A stretch of DNA of 64,000 nt from Pelargonium tetragonum (lineage: Eukaryota > Streptophyta > Magnoliopsida > Geraniales > Geraniaceae). The stretch spans positions 62,001-126,000 of the forward strand of contig JAYMTL010000010.1 of assembly GCA_036897445.1 (NCBI GenBank), written 5' to 3'. Position 1 is the stretch's first letter, and each line of letters begins with the position of its first letter. Below the pieces are notes generated by a model. It had not been told where the DNA came from. It searched no databases and saw nothing but the letters and a program-made list of their open reading frames with translations. Positions 24,345 to 37,390 of this stretch are shown here, piece by piece. The translations under genes were made by a program, and so were the position numbers.

Positions 24345-26834
24345 TAGGTTTTGTATTAGATTTAGATAATATAGGATTTTCTTTAAGAGGTATTACTCAT
24401 TGTAGATAGGGCCTTAGAGAGTCTTAGTTGTTAAGCTGCATTCCTCTTTGTGTTATGTCTTTAGAATGAATTAGTGTAAGGACTTATATAGAGAGATTTT
24501 TTGTAATAGTCTTTGTTCCTATTCTATACCGGTATTCTTTAGATTCCTTATTATTTCTTTAAAAGTAAGTAACTCAAGAAAAATATATAATTAAACCTAT
24601 GTTAAACGGGTAAAATACCCACCTTACTTAGTACCTAAATTAAAGAAAAAGACATTCTGGATAGAAACTTGGGCATGATTCCAATTCGTTTGTATTCCCC
24701 AATTCCTTAGCTTTTGCGGGAAGGTTTTTAATTGAAAGCATGGGTCCTCTTATCTGCGATACCTTTGTTCCCAACTCTCAAGCAGCTAAGCTAAGTAGGA
24801 GAATGAAAAAGGTTCTTGTTTCCTTGCTAGTTTTAAAAAGGAGTCTAGCTAGTAAGTAAAAAAGTTTGTTGTTGGTTATAATGTAAGTCGGATATTCTTT
24901 AAACTCTAATAAAATTCCCGCCCTCCGGATGCCCGCAGTTGGGTAGAGGAATTTATTATATTATTAGATTGGTGTTAAACTCTTTATTTTAAATTTTAAT
25001 ATTAATAAGAGTATTCCTATAGCAGGAGCTCCATAAAATCTTTGTGAATTCCACGTTTTGCGGGCTTAGTAAGTTTTGCAAAGCGAAACAAAAAGGAAGC
25101 CCTTATTTCAAGCCCAGATCTGATAACAAAGATCTAAGAGTTTTTATCTGGATTTTGACTTTATCTTGCCCAACCCGGGTTAGTAGAAAAGGGAAGGCTT
25201 AACACTTAACGGAGAGTCCTCGAAAGGAATGCTCGACCCTCACGAAAACCCTTACTGAAGCAAATACTAAAGGTGGTGCCCTATCAGTCATATGGGCTCC
25301 TATTATATGTGAGTTCAACAAGAAACGGAACCCTACTTGGATACAACAAAAAGCAAGCAAAGTTACTGCAACCTATAAGCTACGACTTCTCTTAAGGGAA
25401 CCCTTTTGCTGAAAAGGAATTTTCTCGACTTCGGGCTTGTCAGTTTATCCTTCTAACCCCGTTTGTTTTAAGTTTAAGTAATTTAGATTTTTAGATTGAC
25501 TCTAATTAAATATTTTTAGGGCTACCCTCAAAGGGGATAAATGAGATAAATATTAAACCCCGTGCGGTTACTAAAAGTTTCTTACTCCTGTTGAATCCAA
25601 GGGCTTTGGGCTTTTCAAACTAAAAAGGGGGTACGCTAGCAGTAGCAATGAATCTTTCCTGATAATTATATTAGACTTCTTTTACGGTTTATAGCTGTAT
25701 TATATACTTAAAATTATGTTTAGGAACAAGAACCCTCTTGCTTTGGGCGGGCTCATTTCCAAGTTAATACACTTAGAGTATTCAACTTTACTATATTCAG
25801 GAGAAAGATAATTATCTAGATATAGTGTATATAGGAGTTTACTAAAGGGGTCGAAGGTTTTGCACAAGGTATGGTTAAGGATTAAGCATAACAGGTGCCT
25901 TTATCATATTCTCGAGTTTTTCGAAAAGGATTCCCACTTATTAAGAGAACAAGTACGTCCTAACGGAAACGTTATTTTAGTATCCCTCGCTGTTGAAAAA
26001 CACTGCTCTAAATCCTTGTTTGATACAGCTTCATTTTAACATCTTTGAGAAATACAAAAGGATAAACTTTTCAACGCGGGGTATTCCTATACTGCTTCAG
26101 CCATGATATAGCCGGCAATTCCACATATAATACTTAGTTACAAGAGAGCTCGCAAGGGACTTATATTTTTCATTTGAAACCCTTTATTTTTCTGGAATTT
26201 AGCTATTTAAGCCTTTTACACCCCTAGATTCTTGAGCCGGATGCCTACTACTTACTTCAATACTTTATAAAAAACTTTTAAGTCGTGCAAAAGTTCGTGC
26301 AGTTTCTTTTTATTGTTTAATCAGAAGTCTCTTGCTACTAGCATTCCCATTTTTTCAGTTACGGCATCTTTCTAATCTCGGTTCAAATCCTATTGACGAA
26401 AGTAGGAATCCTAACTCAAATGTTTCATGTATACCTTTTAGAAGTCTAGAGGAATCCCGTACAATTTAATACTGTGGAATTTCGAAACTGGATACTTTAA
26501 TATGGGAAACTAATATGATAGAAATTCTATTTTGTGTAGTAACTTCGGGAGTCTATAACTAAGTAAGAAAAAACTCGGCCGGGGATTCTCTAATAAAATC
26601 AATTCTTCCAATTTCATTGTCCTAATAGCTTAAACTACAAGAGTTAAACTTTATTTGAACAGTGCTCTATTAGGGGAAAAAACTTCAATCAACGTAAAGT
26701 ACTTCAAAGTGCAGGGAGACACTGATGTATAGCTATTATAAAAATAAGAAATATAGGCAGTGAATAAGTTCTTTTGAGACTTTCTCGGCATATGCAAAAA
26801 TTCCTGTTAATCCCAGTAAAACTCATGACACTAC

Positions 26835-26852
26835 ATTAGTTTCGAAACTAAT
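26835..26852. repeat. Perfect 18-bp palindrome
   Basis: ATTAGTTTCGAAACTAAT equals its own reverse complement. It stands alone in background DNA. It could be chance or a protein-binding site; no partner copy was found. Confidence 0.7.
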
Positions 26853-29800
26853 CTACTAATAATATAATACTAAATTATTAGGGTCCAGTCTTTTGCAACC
26901 TAAGGGAAAATTTTATGATACTAAATCGAATAAAGCCATTCAGTACCATAAATGGTACTCCTACGCACGATTTTTCTACTTTTATAAAATTAGCGGAGGT
27001 TTCTCCTATATACCTATATACTTGCAAAGCCCCTGAACCTAAAACATTAAACTGACAACAAGGCTAATACTTCCTTTTACGGAAACAGTTGAGTATAAGG
27101 ATACAACTACAATAGATGTTGTTCCTCGGAATGCCCTAGATTTTTTTATAATTCTGTAATTATATATTAAAGGTCAGGATATGCCTAATTAATGCAAGAA
27201 ATTTCAAAATCCCCTCCCGACGACTGCACCATCATCTTGAAAGCAGACTTTTGTTGTAGAAGGCCCCCTTATTATAGCTCGAATTTCTCCTTAGCTATCT
27301 CTTTTGGTTGGTGTATCTCGTTTAGGCGTTCCTAGCATAGGCTGAAGCTTTTTGGAATGTACTAGTACCTTATTACAACAAAAGGATTTCTAATTAGGCT
27401 CTAAAAAAGATTTTAGTATATTCTCAGGGTTTCCTATTACAGCTTTTTTCTAAAAAATGAAATAAATATACCAAGAGTTTTTTTCATATCTAGTAAATAC
27501 AACTAGAGGTTCAGAACTTCCAAGCGCTCTTAATTTCTGGTGTCATTTTTATTCCTATCCCTTTCTAATTAGCATCGGCTGGGGTTTTAGGTATGATCCG
27601 TACCTTACTTTTTACTCTAAAGTAAGCTTTGTGTATTCTGATATTCTATTCGCTTTTTTTGAGATACTACTTACCTAAATTACGAATTGAGACTAAACTT
27701 TCTGTGGTCCCTATTAAGGGATTAACATGTATCATATATTTAAACTAAAGGTAACAACGCTTCCAGAGCCAATCCACCTGGTAAGGAGACATAAAGAACT
27801 GACTTAATCCTAAGTATAAAGAAAAACTTGCGAACCTAAGAAAATCTACGCTTTAATGTTTAAAATTTTAGGGTCTTCTCATTAGACTGATACCTAAAAA
27901 GGGAGCTCTTTTATATCTAAGCGATTTTAGAATTAGAATAGGGTTTACTTTGGGTTGGGATCTTCCAGCAAAAGTGCTTTAAGGCTCGCTCTAAATAAAG
28001 CTTTTCAAGAGATCTTTAGAAACAAATAAATATATAAGATAGGTTGCTTATTAGGTACAGAGGCTGGGATTCCTAGTCCGATAAAAAACTAACTTACTAG
28101 AATTCATTTCATATAGAGCATAAGAAATTCTAGTCAAAGATAGTTTTTTAAATACCGGAGGTTCTTACGATGCACTATAGGCTACAAAAGAGCTAAGGGC
28201 TTAAGTTACTAGCTAGAATGTAATTTATCTTTAGTTTGGGTACATTTAACCCAAAAGTCTAATATTCACCCTACTTTGAATTATAGACCTCAGCCCTTAA
28301 GAAGTTTTACAATTACTTGTCCTACTCAGTTTTCTTTTTTGGAATCCTAAAAAGCTTTATCTTAATTTTCTCTTCCCGACTGCTTTATAAAGGGGGCACC
28401 GTTTAATCCTTAATGGGTGCTGTAAAAGGGCTTTTTAAGACATAAACTTTAATTTATATACAAGAAACGCTACTACCTAAACAAAGCTCTCTAAGGGTCC
28501 TCCACTCCCTTTAAAGTAGTTAATACATAAGCATTCATTTTGACTCAGATATTTTTAAAAATATTGGGTGGACTCCTTTTGCTACTAATAGCTAAGAGTC
28601 TGTATTATACTTTGAAAAGCGTAGAATTATCTTCAATGTTACACTTCAATTTGCCAGGGAACTCCTTTTCCAGCATTAAGAAATGAAAAATATATACAGA
28701 AATCCACGAATCCCATATCTTATTTGAAGCGGTTTTATAAAGCCCTTTAATCTTGATTCTCTAGTTTTTAAAGAGGGTGGGTAAGGGAGGAGGCAGGTAG
28801 GTGAGGAGCTTTCATTCAGGACCGCATAAGACTAAAGGGTATAGCTAGCCATGAAACTTACACGAAATTGCTATCTTTTTGGAATGAGTCATAATTGAAA
28901 AAGTGTATCCTTTTTCTATTTATAAGACTGACTCTATGTTGGTAAGTTCCTATAGTAGAAAGAAAGATTATGCCTGCAAAAGAATTCAAAAGATCTTCCT
29001 AAAAGTTTAACGAGATTGAATATATTACTTTCTAACAAGCCAAAGCTTGCCTCCTGTCTCTCTTATAGGAATCAGCAACTCCTGTACGAGAACTCTTAAT
29101 TCTTAATAATGGGATACCTATGTTTCGATTATGAGTATCCTTAGTACCTTGTAGAAGAGACTCTTTCAAGTCTTACTCTAGAATTTAGGGCAGGTAATAC
29201 AGGTATAATAGGCACTCACAAGCAGGCAGGGTTTCCTATAAAAAAGTACGCATAAAGGTCTTCCAGGTAGTTTGTTACGACGGTAAAGCGTTCTAAGGGA
29301 ATTCCTATTCTGTGCCACTAAAAGCGAGAATTCCGTTCTATTTGTATACTAGGGTTTTTATGATTTTTAGAGGGCTTCTGGTAAGTTGAAAAAGTCTCTC
29401 TTAAATAAGTGGTCGGCCCTTTTTAAGGCAAATCCCTAGTGTTTATTTAGTATTAGTATATGATACAAACCTAATGGGGTTAGGTATTAGTTTAGATTTC
29501 CTGCTTTCCGATCTAGTAAACGAAAACCCCGGATTAGCTAGAGAAAGTCCCCTTTATTGAGTTTTCCTTTGGGATTGAAATGAAATAAAGAGGTTGACTT
29601 TTGCCTTTTAACTATTCTTTAAAAAGTCCTAGAACAGGGAATTTGATTCAGTAAAAAGGAAAAATAGAAAAAACTAAAGCCTTAAGTCGGGGAGTCTCTG
29701 TCTTCTTTGCCAGTTATTGCCAGAAAAAAAGGTTTCCTACGAAATAAAAATAAAGAAAGATTTTGAACTTCCGCTTCCTAGTAGAACATGAATTTTAACT

Positions 29801-29981
29801 CTATTTTATTTACATCTCTATAGTACCCCCATAAAGTTCAGAAGTTAGCCACACTAGTTAAGTATAAAAATTGCAGTCTATTCCTTTAAAATTATATAAA
29901 TAAGCCTCAAAAGCAAATTTAGTGTAACTTAAAGCTTTCCTATACTATAGTGGAAATCTAAAGAAATGGGTCGCTTTAAAA

Positions 29982-29997
29982 ACATATAAACATATAA
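29982..29997 (+). repeat. Two-copy 8-bp tandem duplication
   Basis: ACATATAA is repeated immediately. It is short enough to be chance in AT-rich DNA and is listed as part of the micro-duplication pattern. Confidence 0.4.
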
Positions 29998-30172
29998 GAA
30001 ATTCCAAAAAGGGAGCCCGATATAGGATAAACTCCTTGCGGGTACTCCCCGCTTTTGATAGAAGCAAAATTGGCAGTAACTTGGGTATTCTTCAAATCGA
30101 ACTAAATTCCTTCCAGTATCCGGGGTTCGGCAGAGTTCGGAACATAGTTAAGACATAAAAAAGGACTACCTC

Positions 30173-30192
30173 GGAAAAAGTTGGAAAAAGCG
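30173..30192 (+). repeat. Two-copy 10-bp tandem duplication
   Basis: GGAAAAAGTT is followed by GGAAAAAGCG, eight of ten bases identical. About 45 bp upstream GTTCGG also occurs twice, 10 bp apart (near 30,125 and 30,135), so the spot seems prone to slippage. Confidence 0.45.
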
Positions 30193-33100
30193 GGCTCCTG
30201 CCTTTAATTTAAAGTCTTCTATCTTGTAAAAACCCACATCTCAAAAGGAAAAGGGTATATTACTGAACCTCATAATAAGACTCCAAAGAGAAAAACTTGC
30301 TTGCAAAAAACCAGGATAAGCGCAACTCGAGGCGAGGGGTGGGAAAGCCTCGAATTAATTGAGAAAAGAATTACCAGTCCCTCGTTAAAACCTCGGGGTA
30401 TACTATAAATTCTATTAAGCAAATACTTTTAGAAAAAGCCGAAGAGTAGGGGATTCCTATTAATTAGAAAGATAAAGAAGCAGAAGTCTAAAAGACACTT
30501 TAGGGGCCTTTACTGCGCCAATACACCCTAACTAGAATATATAGAAGAGTCTGGGGTTTCCAAATGAATAGGGGAGTAAAAACTTTCAAAGGGTAGAAAG
30601 TCTAAAAAGGGAATCATAAGAAGGCACCCTCAAGGTAAAAAGTAAGCGCGGAGATAATTTAAATTCAAGAAATATATGTACCATTAACGTTAGGAGACTA
30701 AAGACTTGCTGTATGAAAAAGGAAAAATAAGCATTTCTTCTATAGATAAAAAGATAAAGGATGTTTTTTGTTTGAGTTTAGCATCAAATATAGAATCTTA
30801 AAAGTCCGGACCAGTATTAGTTTTGTTGTTACTACTTTTTTACTCTAGACATATTAATAACCATAAAAATTTTGTCAAGGTTAATTGACTAAGTATTGTT
30901 AAATCCCTTGTAAATTGTATCTTATTCAAAATTTTTTTGTAAACACAAGAGGTTCTCTAACAAAAATGTCCCCAGTTCGAAAGCTTTTTAGAGTAGACCT
31001 ATTTTTACATGAGGGGAATCCGCATATCATACCAGAACTGTACTGCCTTAATTTTCTTACAATAAAAAAGTTTATTTATAGGGATACCCTCATCAAGTAA
31101 ATAGAAAAAAGAGATGCACTTGTCTTTAGTTGTGTCTACCCTGGACAATCTACGAGGAGTTTACTAAGTTCCATATCACCATTTGAGATAACACTAATTA
31201 AACCAACTAGAAAAAGCAAATAAGATTAAGTCTCTGGATCTTTTTATCCTTGCTCTATCTAAATAAATATAACCAAAAAGATAGATTCTGATGAATTGTT
31301 CGAAGGAATCCAAAAGTTTTTATAGATTATCTCGAGCAAGCTTTATAGCTATACTTAGTTCCTACGTTGTAAGACCTTAACTTTTAAAGTAATAGAAATC
31401 CGGCATTTTTACGAGTAGACTCTTGTACGCTACCCAAAGGCACCAAGAACCCACAAAGTATCCTTGAAAGTATTGGCCTTATCCAAACCTACGCAGTGCT
31501 CTAAGTCAGTCATAAGGGATTCCCTTGTAGTTTATCAAAAAAAGATAGAAGAATGCAGGGTGAGAAAAGTTAACTAATTGATCTAACCTGAGACATATCA
31601 GTTTTGAGTAGCAAACCATCAATATCGCTGAGTATTTATAAGTAGGACAAGAGATATACTCCCGGATCCGTAGTAAGACAAACGCCAATCTACACTAAAC
31701 TATATGGAATGGATTCCCGGCGTAGCCCTAGCATCTACTCCGCTCGCTCTTATTCTTATCTAGGCTTCTCTCAGAAAGAGACACTAAGATATCTAGCCTT
31801 TTTTGTTACCTATATCATATAAAAGAAGGGTACGACTGCCTAAAATAGAAAACCAAACTAGTTACCACTTATAGATAAACACAGAGATTACTTTTAACAG
31901 CTCTTTGTTCCTAACTTAGATTTTACTCTATATAATATAGTGTACAAAGTATTCCCATAATTTAGGATACTACAAAAGTCTTTAGTGTTCTTCCTATTCA
32001 CGCATCTTTTAAAAAGGGAGATTTTTGTACCTTAGCTGCTGTTTTAGAATACTGAGATTTGAGAGTTAAATATTTAAAATTCTTTTTTTAGTTTAATCTT
32101 AAGAGGCAGGGTTATTATACTGCATGAATATAGAAGACAAGAGCTTTCAATTGATAGTATTCCTAGCGTAAAAAGTTTTTTAAGGGCGCCCTGGTTGCCT
32201 CAGTTATATATAGGAACCTCCTTTAAAGTAAAGTATATAATTAACTAAGTTCAGGGAAAGGGTTTTCAGAAACGATTAATAAAGGAATTTTATCTTTTCA
32301 TTTTTTTTACTTAGTAGGCCTGTTTCTGGTTCCTAAAATTCTTGCTTGTGTGAGTGTGAGAATACCCAAATACTTGCCCCGTAAGCGCTCGTCTAAATAC
32401 CTTTTTAACAAGAAAAAGAAGTTTATTCTATTGGTTAAGTGTACGCTATTTATATCCACCTCTTGAGAACCTAGTACCACAACTCTCCCTTTTGTTGATT
32501 ACACGAAGAGCGCATTAGACGCAATACTGCGCCGGTATAGGCATTCATCTACCTATTTGACTCACTCTACTAGGATAGGACTCTTTTGAAAGAATCTCAC
32601 CAACTTTTTGGGCGGGCTTATTACACCAACGAAGTATACTTCTAATTGCCCTAATCCCGCGTAAAAGAAATAGGTCCTAAATTCAATGAATAGAAATTTA
32701 GAATTTAAAGGCTCATTGGTTTAGCTGTTTAGTGGAGAATCCTTATAATATGTAGCTATGTAGAGGTTTTAGACTACAGGATTTGTTCTTAGCAGAAAAG
32801 GCATTGTAGGTCGTTTTTACTAGGGTAGCAATCAGACAAAAAGGAACTTACTGGTTTTTGCTTTAACAAAGGTTACGCTATAGGTAGGTTAATTTGTAAG
32901 AGCTTACTAGGGGGAGCTTATAAGCAATATATACAGCAATAGGGTACTGTTTCGTACCTGAAGATCGAACGAAATAAAAAAAGATGAGTGTCAACTGCTC
33001 AACTAGGATTCAATAAGAATAAAAAAAGGAAACTCAAGAGATTGTATACTCAAAGGGTTTACTAAGGTAAGACTTGAAGGAAACACGGACCCCGATAGCT

Positions 33101-34171
33101 GAGATAGGGTTACCTTCTAAGGAATGTCTTTACAAATACACTGTTTTAGATATATTGCATCTCCTATATTCTATTTTTAGAGAAACTTTGACTATAGAAG
33201 AAAAACTTCGGGACCCTCTTAAGCCTATGTCGAAACTAATAACAGGAACCCCCTAGCTGAGTGTATGGATTCTTTAATTGGGCCTTTTAAAATGACTTTG
33301 ACTCTCTTAACTAAATTTCTTGGATATTGTATATAAATAGAATTTGCGAAAAATGTCACAGTATCCTTTAGGAGGAGTAACCTATTGTTAAATAGTAAAG
33401 ATTAAAGCCCCGCGCGGAGCTCCGTATAGAACCCTTTTCTATTTTTTAAGTAAAGACTTTCTAAAAGTGTATCCTGTAAAATCCTCTCAGGACCTTGTTC
33501 AGTAAAACTTGTACTTGGAAAACTCTCTAATAACTCAAACATTTCTACTTTAAACCCCTCTGAAATACAGTAAGACTGCGAATGCCCATAAAGACTCAAA
33601 TCGGAAATACCTAGGACACCCTTACTATTTACTATCTTTTCCTAATACAAACCTCAAATATTTATTGGAATAACGAAAGGCAATCCCCTTGGAGTACTTT
33701 TTAGTTCAAAACTCCTTAACAAAAAAACTAGGATTTTTCCCATTCATTAAAAAGGAAAGTCCTTAACTGCAAATTCAGGAATGAAAAAGTACTCTATGGG
33801 TATTTCTGGAAAAGAGCATAGAACCCTCGACTTACCCGTTAACTCCTTCAAACTAGCATTAGACTCAAAAACGGGAAACACCAAAACCTTATTAGCAAGG
33901 ATAAATGTACTACTTTCCGGTCGGGAAGAATAATGGACTATCTATCTTATAAGGCACTACCCCTCTAATATAGTAAGAACTCCAAATACAAGAAGAGGTA
34001 ATAACCTTAAACTAATAGCTTATACAATCTATAACATCTATAAGAAGTCTTACTCTGGAAAAAAGGCATTTCTAATGAGCTTTCCTTTTTTCCGATATAG
34101 AGACGGGTATTCGTTTCCCAACGGGGCTTTGTTTGTACTAAAGTATAGAAGTCAAGCCCGGTTTCCTTACT

Positions 34172-34208
34172 GATCCAATTAACGAAGTCATAAGGAATTC
34201 TTAAAAGT
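34172..34208 (+). repeat. Dispersed repeat, copy 2 (partner at 1,517)
   Basis: This is the second copy of the repeat whose last 17 bases are identical at 1,536-1,552; see there for the alignment. Here it lies inside the C-skewed tract and overlaps the 72-codon minus-strand frame. Confidence 0.35.
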
Positions 34209-34880
34209 GGATTTTCTGTTTCCAATTCTAGATGTTAACAGATAGGGAGTAAGAATCTAAAGAATCCAGGTAAAAGTCTTGGTATTTCTATTCTTTATTA
34301 TTTACTGGATTTCTCACTTTACGGGGTTCCTATCGTAATCCACTAGACTTCATTCTGCCTTTAAGAACGGTTTACCTAAATTCATAAATATAAAGTAAGG
34401 AAACCCTGTCTAGTAGACTCAGTTATATAGCACCTCGAACAGTAAACAATTTCATTAGAGTTTCCCTAATAGCGGACTGAAGGCCCTAATGCAGTAAATA
34501 AATTCCTTATTGTCTGGAATTGAAACCCTTAAAATCACAGGAACATTAGAGCAACTACTTCCGTTTTTATTCCCTTAAAAACTTGCCCTGCTCCTCTTGT
34601 AAAAATACGACTCCTTTCCTTATTTACTTAAAATAAAAAAAGGGGAAGTTTCTTTGACTTGCTCTACATTAATATAGTCAAAACTCTAGTTACAAAATCC
34701 TGGATCGGTGAAAGAAAGCCTCTAACTCAACAAGTTTGACTTTAAGCTCCTCTGTAATACTGCTAAGGGTTACTACCTAAGAGAAGCTAAAAGGCCTTCC
34801 TATGAATTTCTTTACTATGTACCCAAATGTCTTTATTCTAGAAGCAAAAGGAACCCCTCTCTTTTATGAGCTAGACTCTG

Positions 34881-34893
34881 TAATTACATTACC
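34881..34893 (-). repeat. GGTAATGTAATTA-family motif, copy 3
   Basis: This is an exact 13-mer on the minus strand, followed by CAGAGTC. On that strand it lies in an uninterrupted stretch of about 38 codons, which runs through the motif as Gly-Asn-Val-Ile. The same four residues would be read at the other copies in the corresponding frame, but flanking residues are not conserved. Confidence 0.7.
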
Positions 34894-36350
34894 TATTGTT
34901 ATTGTAGTCTTAGGAGCTACACTCTTCGCACCTACCCTCTTAGCTAGATATGAACTCAACATCTTAAAAAGACTTACCATTATATAGAATAGAACACTCT
35001 ACCCGAAATTAGAAACTGGGGAACTGGCATTTCTTTATAGCTACCTAGCAGCACAGAATAAAAAGACTAACAATTAGGAGTTGAGGATGAAACCAAATAA
35101 TACCAAATTGCATGCCTTAACTCTTTAGATACCTTTTTAAGCTTTTTAACCTCTTACTGGGATCCTTTTTTACTATATAATTCAGACAGGATTAGCCGCA
35201 GAGACAGTAAGTTCCCTTTCAAGATTCTAATTTGATAACAGCTAACTTCTAAATCAAATTCTTTATCTTGTAAAAAAACCCAAGAAAGAAACTTCCTCAC
35301 CCAAAGGGGTCAATTCAATTTCGTATGCTATACCCGTTATAGACTCTTATGCTTGACTTTAATGCGAAACAGAACAGCCCTCATTAAAGAGTACCCAAGA
35401 GTAGCCCTAAATTTACCCAATGAACTTACTAAATTTCTAAGAGAATTCATAGAAAATAGAGGCTAGAAAGGATTGGAATTTAAAGTTAGACTCGATCAGA
35501 TAAGAAAACTGCCTCTATACTTTAACCTTAGTTCTACATACACCTTTACCAAAACAGGATTACCTCGGCTTCACTTTCATTCCTTAAACACATTGAAACC
35601 GGAGTGCAGAATACCTGAGAGAAAATCCTATCCCAAATTCTTCTTGACTTACCTCTTATCCACCATAACTTTCTACAGAGCTGTAACCCTCGCCCTAACT
35701 TGCTTATTCATACCTAGCTCCTCAAAAAGATAAGACTTAAAACTAGGAAACACTTTTACAACAAATTCTAAATTTCCTGTTAGGCCAACCCTTAAAAAAA
35801 TACCTGACAAGAAGAAAGGAAAAGCCTCCCTTAGTTTCTATTTACAAGAACTTCTGATATAGAATTTCACTGAGTAACTTACTAAAATTAGAGAACAAAT
35901 TACCAACAAATAAAAGAAAAGTCACAAATCCCTATTCATTACAACAATACATAAACGAGTTGTAAGGCTATTTTCATGCTAGAAAACCCGGGTCTATCCA
36001 GTAAGCATTTTTTTATTAATTATACTTATATGCCCGTTTAAAGAGATTTTCTGGAGACCTAAGAAAACTTCTTACGCTAGAAACAGGTATCGAAGATAAG
36101 ATAAAACCCACTTTACATTCTCCTACATATACATAAAAGCAACTGCTTACCTTCCCCTCTAATTAAATAAAGAATTTCCTGTATGTAAAATAGAATAGAA
36201 GATAATAATATTAAGATAAAGAACCCGGGAATACCTCTTAAAACAATGCTTAAGTTTCTATCTAAAACTTTATTCGCTGGGGTGCTTATAAGGTGGTTTT
36301 ACGTTTCAGCTTTTTCACAGGGCTTGTAATAGAAAATTCTTTGGTTGCTT

Positions 36351-37390
36351 ACTATAACTAGAAAGACTATACTCATATAAACTCTAAAAAATAATATAAT
36401 ACTACAGAAGTAAGAGGAATATCCCTTTAACTACTAAAACAACAACCAGCTACAGTAACCCCATAAGCAGCATAGTACTATTTCCTCTAGCTTCTATAAC
36501 TAACAAGTCAATATAAGAAGAAGTAGAAGTTAAAGCAATCCAAATCAAACAAAGAGATAGAAATCAAGAACAACAAGGAAGTCTAGGCCAGAATAATAAG
36601 TTGCTGTTGGTGCTATAGGGACTCTATACACATTCTAAATACATACTATTAATTACATTACCTCCGCTATCGCTACATTCGGGATTGGGGATACTACCTT
36701 CTTCCCTCTAAGCACTAGACTCCCAACTGATAAACAAATCCGAGAAGACAAGAGTAAATCTCTTAAACAATTAAACACCTAAATAAACTACTATAGGTTG
36801 AGAGTAACTCTTTCCTAAGACCCCCAATACAATGAAACAAATACAATACTCTATACTATCTATAACAATCTAATACCTATAATACTAAAATAATACAGTA
36901 AGACTATAAATACATTAGCTACAATATAAATAAGTATAAATAAGACAGAGAACAACAATAGTATAATACAGAATCCAGGTACAGGTATTATAGTTCTAGC
37001 TCATAAACATAAACAAGTAACAACAGCTCAAATACAAAGCAATAGAAAGTAAGATAAGAAATATAAGTATAAGTCAAAGAAAGCAAGTCAAAGTCAAAAA
37101 GAAGTTTTGGTGTTCCTATAATGTATATTCATAAGAGACTTCCTACAATTTCCCCACTCACTGTACAAACGTAATCCCTACTCTCTAGGGCTAAAACCTC
37201 CCTATACCAGTAACAATGGATAGAGAAGAGGACTGTACCTTTACACTAACCCGATAACAACCTCTAATAGAACTCTGAATAAACATATTAAGACTGTACT
37301 AACCGATACTAAAGTAAGATAAGTAATAGAGACTCCTTACAAGAATACGATAGGCAGGATAACTAAAAAGAAGGGGGCAGGCAAAGTAAG
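36351..37390 (-). other. Strongly strand-asymmetric patch (fossil repeat)
   Basis: The + strand is rich in A and C. In 36,841-36,960 I count 8 CA and no TG, with TA/AT about 1.45, so C-to-T-type decay has hit almost only one strand. Read on the minus strand the patch is TG-rich, like the + strand patches at 16.7 and 24.2 kb, and its one family motif also lies on the minus strand. I infer an old dispersed element, opposite in orientation to those. No family can be named, no long frame survives, and the ends are approximate. Confidence 0.45.
36649..36662 (-). repeat. GGTAATGTAATTA-family motif, copy 4
   Basis: This is an exact GGTAATGTAATTAA on the minus strand, followed by TAGTATG. It sits within the asymmetric patch and in the same orientation as that patch's TG-rich strand. 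Confidence 0.75.

Larger units (their letters stand above)
24240..24520 (+). other. TG-retaining strand-asymmetric patch
   Basis: The + strand keeps TG (6 in 24,241-24,360) while CA is nearly absent (1), and TAG/TTAGTTA-like words dominate, much as at 16.7 kb. The patch contains one exact family motif and a tandem 11-mer. On the family pattern I infer a fragment of the same dispersed element class in + orientation. No coding frame is visible. Confidence 0.4.
24521..33360. other. Gene-free RIP-like AT-rich DNA
   Basis: No gene is recognisable in these 8.8 kb. The few frames of 60-61 codons (30,915, 31,506 and 33,074) have no recognisable domain. A C-rich spell near 31,700-31,800 is mildly different from the background. 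Small tandem duplications and one perfect palindrome are listed separately. I see no terminal repeats that would delimit an element. Confidence 0.7.
33361..36350 (+). other. C-over-G skewed tract, coding-like but unrecognised
   Basis: Over about 3 kb the + strand carries visibly more C than G and the frames are somewhat more open than elsewhere. Examples are 34,802-34,987 (61 codons, with a hydrophobic Leu/Ile/Val run in the middle), 35,473-35,733 (86 codons, Leu/Thr/Ser/Lys-rich) and 34,007-34,225 on the minus strand (72 codons). None shows a motif I can name and none has a convincing start context. A long decayed coding element on the + strand is possible; chance frames in skewed DNA explain it equally well. 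Confidence 0.3.
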
